Positions 12,747 to 24,125 are shown, counted from the first letter of the stretch. The stretch is 64,000 bases of DNA from Bretschneidera sinensis (GCA_023935145.1 CM043700.1:39226620-39290619), one strand, 5' to 3'. The notes: generated from the sequence alone by a model not told the origin. Made by a program: numbers and translations.

Positions 12747-15564
12747 TCACACAAGAAGTTACTTCTCAGTAGCTGCATAAGTTTTGGCTCCATTTCCTGG
12801 TGAAATTTGCATGGAGATGCCAATAAGTTGAATGAGCTAACTCTAGTTTAAAGCATAAATAGAAAATGGGAAAATAATTGGACTTCAGAAAAATTGTGTT
12901 GCCAATCTAAACTACGAATTGGAGATGCAGGTATCTTATTTACACGGTCACTCTGTATAGGAGCTGCATATGTTATTGTGATGGGTTGTGATTTATATTT
13001 AAGATTCCTGCTGAACCTGAACAGTAAAATCTAGGAGAAACCTAAATTGTGATAGGTTGTACCTTGTGCAGATGAGTTGATCTCACCTCAGTTTGGTTTG
13101 AGTTAGGAACCAAGTTTGACTTAAGATCTGTTGGCCTTGTTTGATCTTTCAATGCGCAGTTTTGGCTGCCCTTCAACATTTTTCACAATTGCAATTCACA
13201 AGTATTTTATCTATTACATTATCGAGGCCTAATGAAACTTCATTTTGACGAATCTAAAACATTTTGTTGAAGCAAAAATTCTAGAAAATAATTTATATTG
13301 TTCGAAGTTAAACCTTTGAACATGAAATTTTCTTTTAAATGAGAGAAAAAGATAAAAGATACCTTCTTATGTCTCTTTTCCTATACTATAGCTATTAAGA
13401 AGTGATTTGGGCTTTATCTGGCTGTTGAGATCTTAATACAGGCAAGAAAATCAACTCTTTCTGATCCATTAATGACTTTGTTGTGTATTATACCTTCTCT
13501 TCTGGTGAAAAAATTGAAATACGACTTACGTTAGCTATAGATAGACAAAGCATCAGACATGTGCTTCTCTAACTTAACCTGTTAAATCAATAAGCCATTT
13601 GTCATTTTCATTTATGCGCCAAGGAGGCTTTGGCTCGATGGTTAAGGCTCAGGTCCTGGGTCCTGGGTCCTAAAGATCCTAAGTTTGAGTGGTGTGTGTG
13701 TGTGTGTTTTACCAATCAAAAAACATATATATTCCTGGTTATGTATGGCCGTAGCTGATGGTGCTAGAAACAGTAATTAGAAGAGAGAAGACGGACATTT
13801 GTTTCACTAATGCAATTTTGGATATCCACCTCTTTTCCTTGTGTTTCATATAGTTGGAGGCAAGTTTTCTGATAACATGCCCTGGCAGGGATCTTGGCTT
13901 CGCCTAATGGGTGGTTGATGCAAGCAGATGCAAGAGGTTTCTGGAGAACGTGGAGGCTACCTTCATGGGCGAGGCGGTATTCCATCTCTCTCTCTTTCTC
14001 ACCTTTTAAAATGTATACTTCTTTGTTAGCTATAGTTTCTTGAGTTTTGTTTATGCAGCCCTGGACAGTGATGATTTACTCTATCTCAAGGAACAGATGG
14101 AAGCAGAGGAGGATGCAGAACACCTCCTACGCCGCACTGAGAAACGGGCATTTGCTGCATTTAAAATATCCTTTCATGTTAATTGAAACAAGTGGCTGTC
14201 CTAAAGATAAATATTGTCTCAGTATGGTCTTAGGTTGCATGTTAGGTCCTGATATGCACCTTGATCATATTTTGCTTGCAAACAACTTACGGAATCATGT
14301 TATTGAACGTATGAGCTGTCATTAACTAGACTCAATTTTTTTACCATTAAAACCCACACAAACCTTGAAGTACCACCCACTTAGTGGGCAGGGAAACATC
14401 CTTACCAACGCTCGAAAGCGGGCAGGACAACTCAAATTTCTCTATGTTAGTCATTTTCGTACTATACGACCTTATGTATCAAAAGGAAAATAAGAAAGAG
14501 GGGGAAGTGTTTGGGAACATGATGAAGATGATGGCTCATGTGTTTTGCTCTTCATAGCATTTGAAATGAGTGTACATTTGTTTCTAATAGTATTGAACAT
14601 TGAGTTGTGTTAACTGCTTAGTGGTCTAAACATGGGTTTGATGTTACTCTTTTCTTTTCCTCGTGGATATAATTGATCGCTTTTTCCTTTTTTGAAGCCA
14701 TTGACCATTATGGTCCATCATTGCATGGTATCAGTTATGAAGTTATGACTTTAGAGCCTGAGGAAAGATTATGTGTCCTCATTGATGTTGGTGATCTTCC
14801 CATCGACTGGATTTCTCAACCTTAGGTTTACAGTCCTTGCAGAATCAAGTGTGTATTGTTTTTTTTTTGGCTTCCTCCTCTCGCTCTCTCTTTTCCACTT
14901 TATAAATAAATCAATCCTTCATCTGTACCTTTTGCTGCTGTTTAAGTTTATATGCTTTAATGGCAAGTATAACTTCAAAAAGAAGACAAATTAAAAAAAA
15001 AAAAAGAACTTCATTTTTGAATGTTGTGAAAGTGAATTGTTATCCAATTGGCAGTATAGATGTTTTGGTCTTTACTCTTTTCTTTCTTTTCTTTAACCAA
15101 TGGATACAAAGCTGCTAGTTTAGCAGATTCCTCACCTGCATCAATTCCCTTGCCACTTCGTGTTGAGCCCAAGCCAAAGAGTGGGATTAGGTACTCTTTC
15201 GCTTATGCACTTAATTTACAAGTCATTACTCAGTGAAAAGATTGTGCTTTTCACTGGGTTTTCTTATTCAAATCTACTTGATTCTGTGGATTTTAGACAG
15301 CAAGATCTGCTGAGAAAGGTGGTGGAGATTAAACCCAAGCGACTGAGAGTTTCAAGCCCATCTGATGTGAATTACTCCTCCCCAGTTTCTAGTGATTTTA
15401 CTTCAACAAATCTGAAGTCTGAAGCTGGCAAGGAGAAAGAGAAAGAGAAAGAGCAAGCTTTGTCTAGACCAAACAAAGCAGAAGGCGAATCTAATAAGGT
15501 AGAAAACCCTGTTAAAAGCTTACTAGGCATAGAATATGCAAATTCTGATGATGAAGAAGACTGA
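12350..15564 (+). CDS. FAM192A/NIP30 (PSME3-interacting)-like nuclear protein (6 exons)
   Basis: Exons 12350-12398, 12543-12613, 13928-13976, 14059-14165, 15108-15190, 15297-15564 sum to 627 nt, 208 residues, with no internal stop. The product starts MAGREVREYTNLSDPK and has a Gly/Lys-rich DKKFGKGKDKIDDEDIAFQR stretch. A strongly charged helical segment follows (LYLKEQMEAEEDAEHLLRRT, then EKRAFAAFKKAASLADSSPA) and RQQDLLRKVVEIKPKR. The tail is a Ser/Lys/Glu-rich disordered region ending in an acidic SDDEED. It resembles the plant members of the FAM192A/Fyv6 N-terminal-domain family. Animal FAM192A is nuclear and binds the PA28-gamma proteasome activator; yeast Fyv6 acts in splicing. The plant function is not established. 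Intron 4 is an apparent U12-type AT-AC intron. Intron 2 carries a TA microsatellite and a SINE-like segment. Start chosen as the first Met, with purine-rich leader and downstream frame closure. Confidence 0.8.
12691..12741. repeat. (TA)n microsatellite in intron 2
   Basis: About 25 uninterrupted AT/TA dinucleotides within intron 2 (12614-13927) of the FAM192A-like gene. Confidence 0.95.
13621..13720 (+). mobile_element. SINE-like segment with Pol III box A/B-like motifs
   Basis: Box A-like TGGCTCGATGG at 13631-13641 and a degenerate box B-like AGTTTGAGTGG at 13682-13692 are spaced as in tRNA-derived SINEs, with a short CCTGGGT duplication between them and a (GT)n tract (about 13691-13707) behind. 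It lies in an intron. No target duplication was found; a chance match is possible. Confidence 0.35.
14166..15107 (+). other. Probable U12-type AT-AC intron
   Basis: The intron begins ATATCCTTTC directly after the Lys codon at 14163-14165 and ends ...TTTTCTTTAACCAATGGATAC before the next exon codon at 15108. The 5' site fits the U12 consensus /ATATCCTT. TTTCTTTAAC ending at 15097 fits the U12 branch-site consensus, with its likely branch adenosine 11 nt from the 3' end, inside the normal U12 window. The last dinucleotide is AC. Only this joining keeps the conserved reading ..RAFAAFK/KAASLADSS.. in frame. Confidence 0.85.
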
Positions 15565-15869
15565 ATTCTGGAATAGATGGATAGCAACGCTGGATTACTT
15601 ATCCAAAAAAAATAGTGCATTTATTATTTAGTCTCTAATTGACTAACTATGATCTTTGTTTCATAGTACAGATGTTTTCATTGTCTGACAAAGATTAGCT
15701 CTCTCTCTCTCTGAACTGAGAACTCTTATGTTTTGACAAGGCAGAAGTAGAGACATTACATGTTACAGTATAATTTGAAAAAGAAAATTATTTTGTGTGA
15801 TTCTTGTGAATTTGCATTCTAGTACATGGAAGTTATTATATTTCTTTTGCCCCTCCTTTAGTCTTTGGT
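15565..15869. other. Short convergent spacer (3' UTRs)
   Basis: About 305 bp between the stop codons of two convergent genes. It must hold both 3' UTRs, and has a (CT)n tract at about 15700-15713. Confidence 0.6.
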
Positions 15870-18273
15870 TCAGCATATGGAGTTTGTGGTACACCTCAGG
15901 GCACCGGCTGAGCTTGTTAACGACCGCACAGATGTTGCGTCTGCAACCCGGAAGCTTTGTTCAGGGTTATAGTTAGGTCTTGCCCCACCCACACCTGTTT
16001 CAGTGAAGGAAGCTCCATTTTTGAAAAAATCCCTCACAGAATAAAATTTCCACGACTCTTTGTCCCCCTTGTTGTCCAGTCTCCATGTCACCTGTTTATG
16101 TTAAATGATTAGTTATTAAATGTTACTTTATTGCGTATGGATGAAATTTGGTACTTTATCATTTGGCCTAGTTTTAGTTTCAGTTTTTCATCTGTCAAAA
16201 TGGTTTTTGAAATCTTTTTTGGTAAAACAGCTACCAAATTGGTTTTAGCTTAGAGTAAGCTTCTTAAAATCTGATTTTCAGCGTCTGTTTTTTTTTCTCA
16301 TAAACCATTTTTTTATATGTTTGACCTAACTTCTTGTTTTTTGGAAACAGAAAACAGTATACAACCTAGGCCAAACGTTATAAGAAAAGATTGAATTACC
16401 TCCTTGTTTCCTGATTTTGGTGCAATAAAAAAGTTAGCTTCACTCTTAATGCTGGGATTCATACTACCACCTATGGCATACTGCGTCCATCCTTGGTAGA
16501 GATTGTTGGCTACATGTGCATATCCGTGGCGGAGCCTGCAAAATTTTGAGATGACAATTTGATCAGTTGTTAAAGAAAATAATCCTCTTATCTCATAGGC
16601 TACTCTACCGTCTGATTGTAACTGACGGTAGAGATCGCGATTGGATGCCTGAGTTTTGTTCGTGCAACAATTGCATGAACGGATCCTAACTGTCAATCGT
16701 GATTGATTGACGGATCTTAACTCTCAGTCATGACTGACGCTAGCACCCCTGAGAAAACTTAGCTTCTCAATTTGATTAATTACCTTGGCATCCGCTGGTT
16801 GCAATTTGGTCCAAAATGATTGAAAACAAGGGTGACCTTCATGTTCTGGTCTCTTGAGTGGCCATCATCATGGCCAAGAAGCATAACCTTGTCTTGGTTT
16901 CTAAACCAATTGTTAGAGACGGTAACATCTGTAGACCCACGCGTGACATCAAGAAGACCATCATGGCAATCATACAGTGTGTTGTGATCTATCCAAACTT
17001 TTCTTGCAGTCACCAGTCTGATTGCATCCCCATCAATCTGACCAAACTCCATTATTTTCGAATCTGGACCCATCGCTGAACCAGCCGGACCGGGTCGGCA
17101 ATGGTGGATCCGTAGCCCATGGATGATCACGTCCGTTGCCTGATCCATATATAATAAACATCAATTAATCAAATTAATTAGTTATAGTAAAAATACACAG
17201 TAGTAATATTATTTAATGATTTTATCAGAAACTCGTGTTTAAATTAATAAAACTAGGCAAAAAACTAGACCCGGTTTTTTTTTATTATATAAAAGCCCGG
17301 TTTATATAATTCACAGGCTTAGGCCAAAAATAGACCCTTCGAGTTTTGGATTACATTAACAACTCAAGTCCAGCCCAATATGAAGATAACGTTTATTTTA
17401 ATTTAAATAAATATAAACATAATATTTAAAATCTGTTCGGGGATATTTATAAAATAATTTTTATTTTTTATAAACATGTATTAAAAAAGTTAAAAAAGGG
17501 TTTATGAAATAGTTTCATTTTAAAAAAAATAAATTTTGCTCACAATTTTTTTATTTTATTTTATCAAACACTAATTAATTTATAATTATTTTGTTATTTA
17601 TCATAAATCAAATTGAAAACCATTTTATAAATTATGAACGACGGTTTATCAATATACTTGTAGTTGACATTATTTGTGAAAATTTGCAAATGTAAACAAT
17701 TTCAATAATTATGTTCAAAAATAATTTATTTTTAAAGGTAAAAAATTATAAAAGAAATATATAATAAAAAGTAATAAACCAGGTCAATAAGCAGAAGAAA
17801 AAAAAAAAAAACCGATCATAATAGCTTACCTTGTAGACCAAGAGGCAGGCAGGGCCTGTTATGTGAACACTGACACCACGACCATCAATGGCGGTGAAGC
17901 TGCTAATGAGAAGCGGTTTCTGCAAAGTGATTCTCATGTCTCTTTGGAAAGTAATCCACACTTTCCCAGCAATCATGGTGGCTCCATATCTAAGTGTCCC
18001 GGGTCTCGGGTTCAACGGGTCATCAGTCGGATCCGTTACTTTATAACTTATCGCATCTTTGCCAATGTTGTTCGTCATCTTCCCAGCAAAACCCACAGAA
18101 CAAGTAGCCAGTTTCTGCCTGTTGCTTCGCCATTGAGGGTTCGTTCTCCAGCATTCATCGATCACGTTCAATTTCATCGTCTCCGATTTCTGGGCTTGGG
18201 CGAGAATTAAACTTCCGATTGCATTAATCATCAATAGAAATACAGTGCAACCAAATCCCTGAAAAACACCCAT
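15870..18273 (-). CDS. Pectate lyase, polysaccharide lyase family 1 (4 exons)
   Basis: Exons (minus): 17830-18273, 16784-17139, 16400-16535, 15870-16091; 1158 nt, 385 residues, all GT-AG. Residues 1-28 are a hydrophobic secretion signal ([19 protein letters not shown]). The mature enzyme has the PL1 beta-helix signatures: [36 protein letters not shown], then [57 protein letters not shown] and [13 protein letters not shown]1 enzymes cleave de-esterified pectin in the cell wall by Ca2+-dependent beta-elimination. The catalytic Arg lies in the RMPR block, which is intact, as are the DG..D acidic residues. Most plant members have RMPRCRHGY; here the Cys is Leu. The length is normal for short plant pectate lyases. 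All key residues seen suggest a working gene. A MITE sits in intron 3 and a retrotransposon LTR begins about 340 bp upstream of the start codon. Confidence 0.93.
16161..16377. mobile_element. MITE in intron 3 of the pectate lyase gene
   Basis: A perfect 10-bp terminal inverted repeat, TTTGGCCTAG at 16162-16171 and CTAGGCCAAA at 16366-16375, bounds about 215 bp without coding capacity. Partial pairing continues inward (TTTTAGTTTCAG against a CTGTTTTCTG-type arm). It lies wholly inside the intron between exons 3 and 4. A clear target duplication was not identified. Confidence 0.55.
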
Positions 18274-18349
18274 ATCTGAAATCTTGATTAAAAAACGGTA
18301 TAATTAATTGGAGAGGAGATTGAGATTGAGGAGACATGAGAAATTGATT

Positions 18350-18362
18350 GTTATATTTATGG
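18350..18362 (-). promoter_or_regulatory. Candidate TATA box of the pectate lyase gene
   Basis: On the minus strand CCATAAATATAA lies about 80 bp before the ATG at 18273, followed by a pyrimidine-rich leader (TCTCCTCAATCTCAATCTCC). Spacing is right for a TATA box and short 5' UTR. Confidence 0.45.
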
Positions 18363-18609
18363 TAGCATTTATTAACAAGAATTTGGAGTTTTAAATAGTA
18401 AATTAGGTTCTGGTTTGTAATTTTGTTAAGTTGATTTCTGGGTTGTGGCAGAGGGAGCTACCAAGCTATGAAGATGAAGCTAAGAATAGAAAGGAGAGCT
18501 GTTTATTCTGTTATACTGTTAATGCTGTTTTAAACCCTCCCCAGTGCTTCAGCTGTTTAGCTATATTTGTAAAATTCCAAATAATACAGCCAATGATTAT
18601 CCCAATTGT

Positions 18610-19083
18610 AAGACGAGATAACACATGGACAAGGAATACCATTCTCGGACACCCCTGCACAGACCTGCAAGCGTGATTCCAGGGATCACGATCCTCCTTG
18701 GGCACTCGGCCATACCTATTGACAGAGGGACGGGATCTCCGGGATTGCCCCATTCCAACCACATGGGTAGCCTCGCATTCAGAATGCTATAAAAGGATCA
18801 AGGTATGCAAGCACAAATCCATCTTCATTTTTTCAAACTCATTTTACCGAAAACACTAGGTATCATTATCCTCTCCATTTTTCTAAAAACTTTATACTGA
18901 TAAGAGTGTCGGAGTGTCCTCAGAGGCATCATCCTCTCTCTACTCCGGCAACCCTCTAGTTCACCCATATTTTCTTGTGCAGACCAGTGAAGCACTGATC
19001 TCTAGCTCAGCAACATATTTTAGGCATCAACACCAACTATGTGAATCAGAAAGAGATGCCACATATAAGCGAAGTAGTTCCTT
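18610..19083 (+). repeat. 5' LTR remnant (plus possible leader) of the outer element
   Basis: Aligns by eye to 42902-43439 at high identity up to a shared end at AGTTCCTT. It lacks the LTR start (TGATACATATT..., seen at 35118) and one unit of an internal duplication (about 65 bp around CACAGACCTGTAAG) that the 3' copy keeps. A TATA box TATAAAAG is at 18788-18795. The true LTR/leader boundary could not be fixed because no clear primer-binding site was recognised. Confidence 0.75.
18788..18795 (+). promoter_or_regulatory. LTR TATA box
   Basis: TATAAAAG followed by GATCAAGGTATGCAAGC; the same sequence stands at 43143-43150 in the other LTR copy. It points toward the element, away from the divergent pectate lyase gene. 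Confidence 0.6.
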
Positions 19084-19740
19084 CCCTACAGCCGGAGGCA
19101 CCTCAGGACACAACGGAAAGACCTATGCTAGGTTTGTGGCCTTGGTCAGTGGACCCCACAAACGCAGGAAGACGGACCAGGCAATCTCCTTCACGGAAGA
19201 AGATCTGGAGGGGGTCCAGACCCCGCACGACGATGCTGTGGTTGTCTTCCTTTCTCGTGGCCAACCACGATGTCAGGGCATCTTAGTTGAAAAAAGGAGC
19301 TTAGCCGACATCCTATTCTACGACGCATTCCAGCAGATGCAACTGGAAGATGCTCAGCTGGAATCAGTCTCTACCTTGCTCTACGGTTTCTTAGGGAGTC
19401 CAGTGTTCGCTGAAGGCAACATAGTTCTCCCAGTCATCGCAAGAACGGCTCCGCAAGCGACCACTGTACAGACTACTTTCTTGGTGGTCAGATAACCGTC
19501 GTCCTACAATGTGATCCTCGGCAGACCTACCCTCAACAAACTTAAAGCGGTTGTGTCCATGTACCACTTGAAAATGAAGTTCCCAACCAAAGATGAGGTG
19601 GGTGAAGTCAGGGGAAACCAGCAAATCTTCAGGTCTTGCTATCTAAACTTTGTGAGGGGAGGAAGAAAGACTGAGCCCTCCCACTCGAGTTGGAAGACTT
19701 CAAAGATGAAGGGAAGACTCTGAGGGGCCTGCCTATGGAA
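19084..19740 (+). pseudogene. Protease-region fragment of the outer gypsy element
   Basis: Reads ISFTEEDLEGVQTPHDDAVV, SLADILFYDAFQQMQL and, after a stop near 19494, ILGRPTLNKLKAVVSMYHLK. These are landmarks of the aspartic-protease region of Tat-type gypsy polyproteins. The active-site triad position is altered (EKRSLADILF where a DxGS-type motif is expected). The fragment joins directly to LTR/leader sequence at about 19084, so the entire gag has been deleted. Confidence 0.8.
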
Positions 19741-19878
19741 GAATTGACCGCGGTCCCCCTCGACGAACATACTTCCTGAATAATTCAGATCGGTTCCAAC
19801 CTTCTCGAAGTCCCTAAAAGATCCTTACTCGCCCTTATTCGAAAGAATTAGGATCGGTTCGCCTGGTCGACCTCTGAC

Positions 19879-20963
19879 ATGCCCAGAATCAGCCCAGAAG
19901 TGATCATACACCGGTTAAACGTGGACTCGAACCACAAACCGATCATCCAGAAGAAAATATCGTTCGCTCCTGAGCGGCAAACCACTATCAAAGTCGAAGT
20001 GGACAAGCTACTTGTGGTGAATTTTGTCCTGGAAACAAACTACCCAGACTGGGTGTCTAACGTTGTGATGGTCAAGAAAGCCAATGGTAAGTGTCGAATC
20101 TGCATCGATTTCACTGACCTAAACAAAGCTTGCCCGAATGACAACTTCTCACTGCCACTGATCGACCAGCTCGTCGATGCAACGTCAGGGCATGAACTAC
20201 TGACCTTCATGGACGCCTACTCTGGTTACAATCAGATCCTCATGCACAGGTCAGACCAAGAGAAAACAGCCTTCATCACTGGACATGGATTGTACTATTA
20301 CAAAGTCATGCCCTTCGGCTTCAAAAATGTTGGGGCAACTTATCAGAGATTGGTAAACAAGATCTTCTGTGAGCAGATCGGAAGGAACATGGAAGTCTAT
20401 GTGGATAACATGTTGTTGAAAAGTTTCAGGGCCAAAGACCACAAAGCCGATCTGAAGGAAGCATTCGAAATCCTTCGACGACATCAAATGAAACTAAACC
20501 CCACGAAATGCGCCTTTGGAGTCACTGACAGAAAGTTCCTCGACTTCTTGGTAACCTAGAGGGGCATAGAGGCAAACCCAGAAAAAATCGAGGCCATCCT
20601 TGGCATAAGTCCCTTTCCAACAATAAGAGAAATCCAACGGTTGACCGAACGGGTAATTGATTCATGTCAAAATCCGCAAAGAAGTACCTCCCCATCTTCA
20701 AGGCCATTAGAAAAGCAAAGGACTTTGTCTGGACCGAAGATTGTTAGAAGGCGTTCAATAAGCTGAAAGAATATTTGGGTTCACCCCCTCTCCTGACCAA
20801 ACCCGTCACCAACGAAGAACTCTTCTTATACCTATCGGCTGGACATGAAGAAGTAGCCTCTGTCCTAATCTGATAGGAAAAAGGTGTCTAAAAACCCATG
20901 TACTATGTGAGCAAGATCTTCCACGACGTAGAAACACGATATCTCCCTGTGGAAAAAAATGGC
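19879..20963 (+). pseudogene. Reverse transcriptase fragment of the outer gypsy element
   Basis: An open stretch (19879-20559) carries RT blocks: NVVMVKKANGKCRICIDFTD, NKACPNDNFSLPLID, LLTFMDAYSGYNQI, VMPFGFKNVGATYQRL. The catalytic box reads YVDNMLLKS near 20398-20424, with Asn in place of the second catalytic Asp. A stop follows at 20557-20559, then the typical EANPEKIEAI and RNase H start, with further breaks. The frame runs to the GTACG target site where element A inserted. Confidence 0.88.
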
Positions 20964-20968
20964 GTACG

Positions 20969-22925
20969 TGTAATACCGGTGTTGTTAAAGTATGGGTAAA
21001 GAAGTAATTTGATAAATATGATATGAAATTAAAATAAAATAATATATACGTGAAAGGTTTATTATTTGAATAAAATAATTCTTTTGAAAAAAAAGGACGA
21101 GTGATGGTGTGGATACAAAGAAAAAGAAAAAAAAAACGCATCCAGGAAAGCGTTGAAGGAAAAGAAGGAAAAAAAAGAAAAAGGAAAAAAGAAAAAGGAA
21201 AATGAAAACGTGGACAACACCTGAAGTCTAGGTGTTGCCCAGGTAACATGCAAGTAATGCATGTTACCCAGCAATGCTTAACAAAACGGTGGCTATATAT
21301 ATATAATTTTTGTTTTATTTTATTTTTCTTATCAAATCCTGTTTGGTTTTCTTCTTTCTCAAATCCAAAACTACTCTACTTCTTTAAACAGTTGGGGACT
21401 GAAAGAAAGGTCGAAAAAGTGAAATTTTGAAGGGGTTTACGGGAGAATTTTAAAGAGAGTCGAGGAAAGCTCTAAGAAACACAAAAGGTAATAATGTAAA
21501 TTTTATTTTATTTTTGAAATTTAGTATACATGAAATATTTTGGAACTCAATGTGAGAATTTGTAAAGGGTATGAATTCGGGAAGAATTGATGAATAAATT
21601 AGAAATTTTAATATAAATATTATGTCAGGTGTTGATGAACAACAATCGGGTGAAATTGTTGAAAAGAGCAGGAAAGCAAAGGAAGTGATCCACGGGTAGT
21701 TTTAAGTACTACGTGGTGAGTTAGATTTACTTCAAGTAATCAAGATAAATATGAAATATATAGTGATAGTATTTGAATAAATCATTAACTTATGATTTGG
21801 TGATAGATGAAAGTTGGTTGATGATTTGATATGATTTATAAGGAGAGGAATTTAGTGGAATTTTCAAATAATAATTTGAGAATAATTAGGATAGCTAATT
21901 TGAATGTTTGAAGATATGCTTGTTTCTATATTATTGTTCATATGCATGTTCCATATCATTATTCATATGCATATGTATGAAATAAAAGAACCAGAAAGGC
22001 AGTTAGTCTAGATGAAATAAAAGAACCGAGAGGGTAGCCGGTCTAAATGAAAACTGTGATAGCCGGTATATACTGAAAATAAAATAATCAGGAGGGCAAC
22101 CTATCTAAATGAGAATGAAAGAACTGAAAAGGCAACCGGTTTAAGATAAAAACATGTCGACATGTGGAAAGACTTTCCAAATAATAATGACATTTAAATT
22201 TATGCATTGCATTTGCTTAAATATTGATTGTTATTACTTGAGATGCTAAAGTGCTATTCATGAATGTAAATTTATTGATAGATGAATGAGTCACACATAG
22301 AGACAATTATGATGAGAATAAATATGAAAATATGAAATGATGAGAATAATTTGGGTGACTGATTATATGGTGTGAACCTCATAATGAGGTAATTATGAGA
22401 TAAAATTGATAGTCTCAAGATGATGATTAATTATATGAGAAGAAGAGATTTATAAAGGAGAGAGATTTGATATAAGTAGTGATAACAGAATGTTATTATC
22501 AAAATATATGAAATATAGATGAATAAATTTTGGAAGACTAATTATACAAATTGAATATTTCTAGTAAGTTTAATTCATTGAGCTTGTGAAATTCACTCTT
22601 CGTTGTTCAATGATTTCAGGTAGCGGGCATGATAGATAGAATTGTGAGCAGAGTTTCAGATTTAATCATTTTCTGTAAGCCACGTGGTCCACATCCTCAA
22701 ACACATGAAAAAAATATATATTGTAAATATTCATGCATAATATGTAGTATATAATGTTCAATTGAGATCCGAATGATGTATCTCCCTTGTTGAGGGTTGA
22801 AGATTGATGTATGTAAATAATTGCAGTTGGTATCTTTTTATATTGTTGCATATATATGTCATGTTGGGATTTCAAAAAGTGACGATACCTTCTCGAGGGT
22901 GGCCAACCCGAGACGGGTCGTTACA
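20969..22925 (+). repeat. 5' LTR of element A
   Basis: 1957 bp, TGTAATACC...GGTCGTTACA. It carries about 110-130 bp (about 21130-21275) absent from the 3' LTR, including two perfect hairpins, and a degenerate internal repeat of about 35-40 bp at 21975-22145 (GAACCGAGAGGGTAGCCGGTCTAAATG-type units). Confidence 0.9.
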
Positions 22926-23026
22926 ATTTTGAAATTAGAGCATTAGGTTTTATGATTTTGTAGACTGTATAAAAAGTAAGAAAATGGAAGATTAAAACAA
23001 ATTATATTTTAATAAATAGTCTGAGG

Positions 23027-24125
23027 ATGACACGTGGACGTGCTACAGCCAGAGTTAGAGCTGTTGACTTGAGAGGGCGTGGTAGGCCCCAAATTTTTTT
23101 TTCACAAGCTGAGGTTAAAATGGAAGTTGAGTCTACGTTTGTGGTTCCTGAAATAGAACATGTTGACAGTATAATTAATATTAATAGAGGTGTGAGAAAA
23201 TTTGAGGTTGAAAGAGATGAGTTAAAATAAGCTCTTGCATATGCTACTGAGAAAATGAATGTAACAGATGATAGAGTTGATGGTCTATAGCATTGACTTG
23301 ATGAACAGGCTAGAATAGTGCTTGAGATTGTTGTAAATCCAGTAATGGTAAATGTTCAAAAGGGGAAAAGTGAGTTTATGCATGAGATGCAGAGAGATTG
23401 TTTTGTTAGATATATTAAGTCGAATGCTTTGTTGTTTAAAGGATCTATGAATCCTTTTAAGCCTGAGTTTTGGGTGAAACATGTAAAGATATTATTAGGT
23501 ATTTTACCAGTGGCTGACATGCAGAGGGTCGCCTTTGCTACGTTCAAATTAGAAGGAGAAGATTTAGAATGATGGGAGGATACTCTTTCCAGGGTGAGTT
23601 CATATATTGATAGACTCTAAACTTGGAATAGGTTTAAGGGGGATTTTTATTTTATAAATATTGCTCATATACTTGCAGAGCCCAACCGAAGAAAGATTTT
23701 ATTTATTTGAGGCAAATGTATTGACTATGACTCAGTATGACAACAAATTTGTGGCTTTAACAAGATTTTATATCAGAAATGGTAGATATAAAGGAAAAAA
23801 AGTGTAAGGGGTTCATAGATGGACTATATTTTGAGATTAAATCGAAACTAATTTACATAAGGCATATGAATTATGTTACGTTGGGGAATATAACACTTCA
23901 GATTGAGAAGGAGGTGATAAAATTTAGAGGTAGGAGGAATTGGCAGAAGTGGTCTAGATTTGAGGAACCCAAATGTGGTACCAGTATGAGTGTGTAGGGT
24001 GGGAGACCACCCCAGAGGGGGCATTCCTTGTCAAAGAAAACTGTAATACAGAGCCAGAGGCAAGCAGGATCTGTTACTTCTATAGCTCAGAGAAATATTG
24101 GTAGGACCCCTAGATTTGGGATGTA
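23027..24125 (+). pseudogene. Gag region of element A
   Basis: Starts MTRGRATARVRAVDLRGRGR, basic as in Del-type gag. Frames at 23318-23572 (NPFKPEFWVKHVKILLGILP) and 23779-23997 match the retrotransposon gag core in position and character. Stops occur at 23228, 23288 and 23570, with shifts thereafter. No intact zinc knuckle was recognised. Confidence 0.75.

Noticed and set aside
13621..13692. tRNA gene
   Set aside because: Box A/B-like motifs are present but no cloverleaf arms can be drawn; listed as SINE-like instead.
13764..13985. Minus-strand ORF overlapping exon 3 of the FAM192A-like gene
   Set aside because: Shadow of the real exon on the other strand.
17863..18210. 115-codon plus-strand ORF inside pectate lyase exon 1
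   Set aside because: Antisense shadow of a well-supported coding exon.
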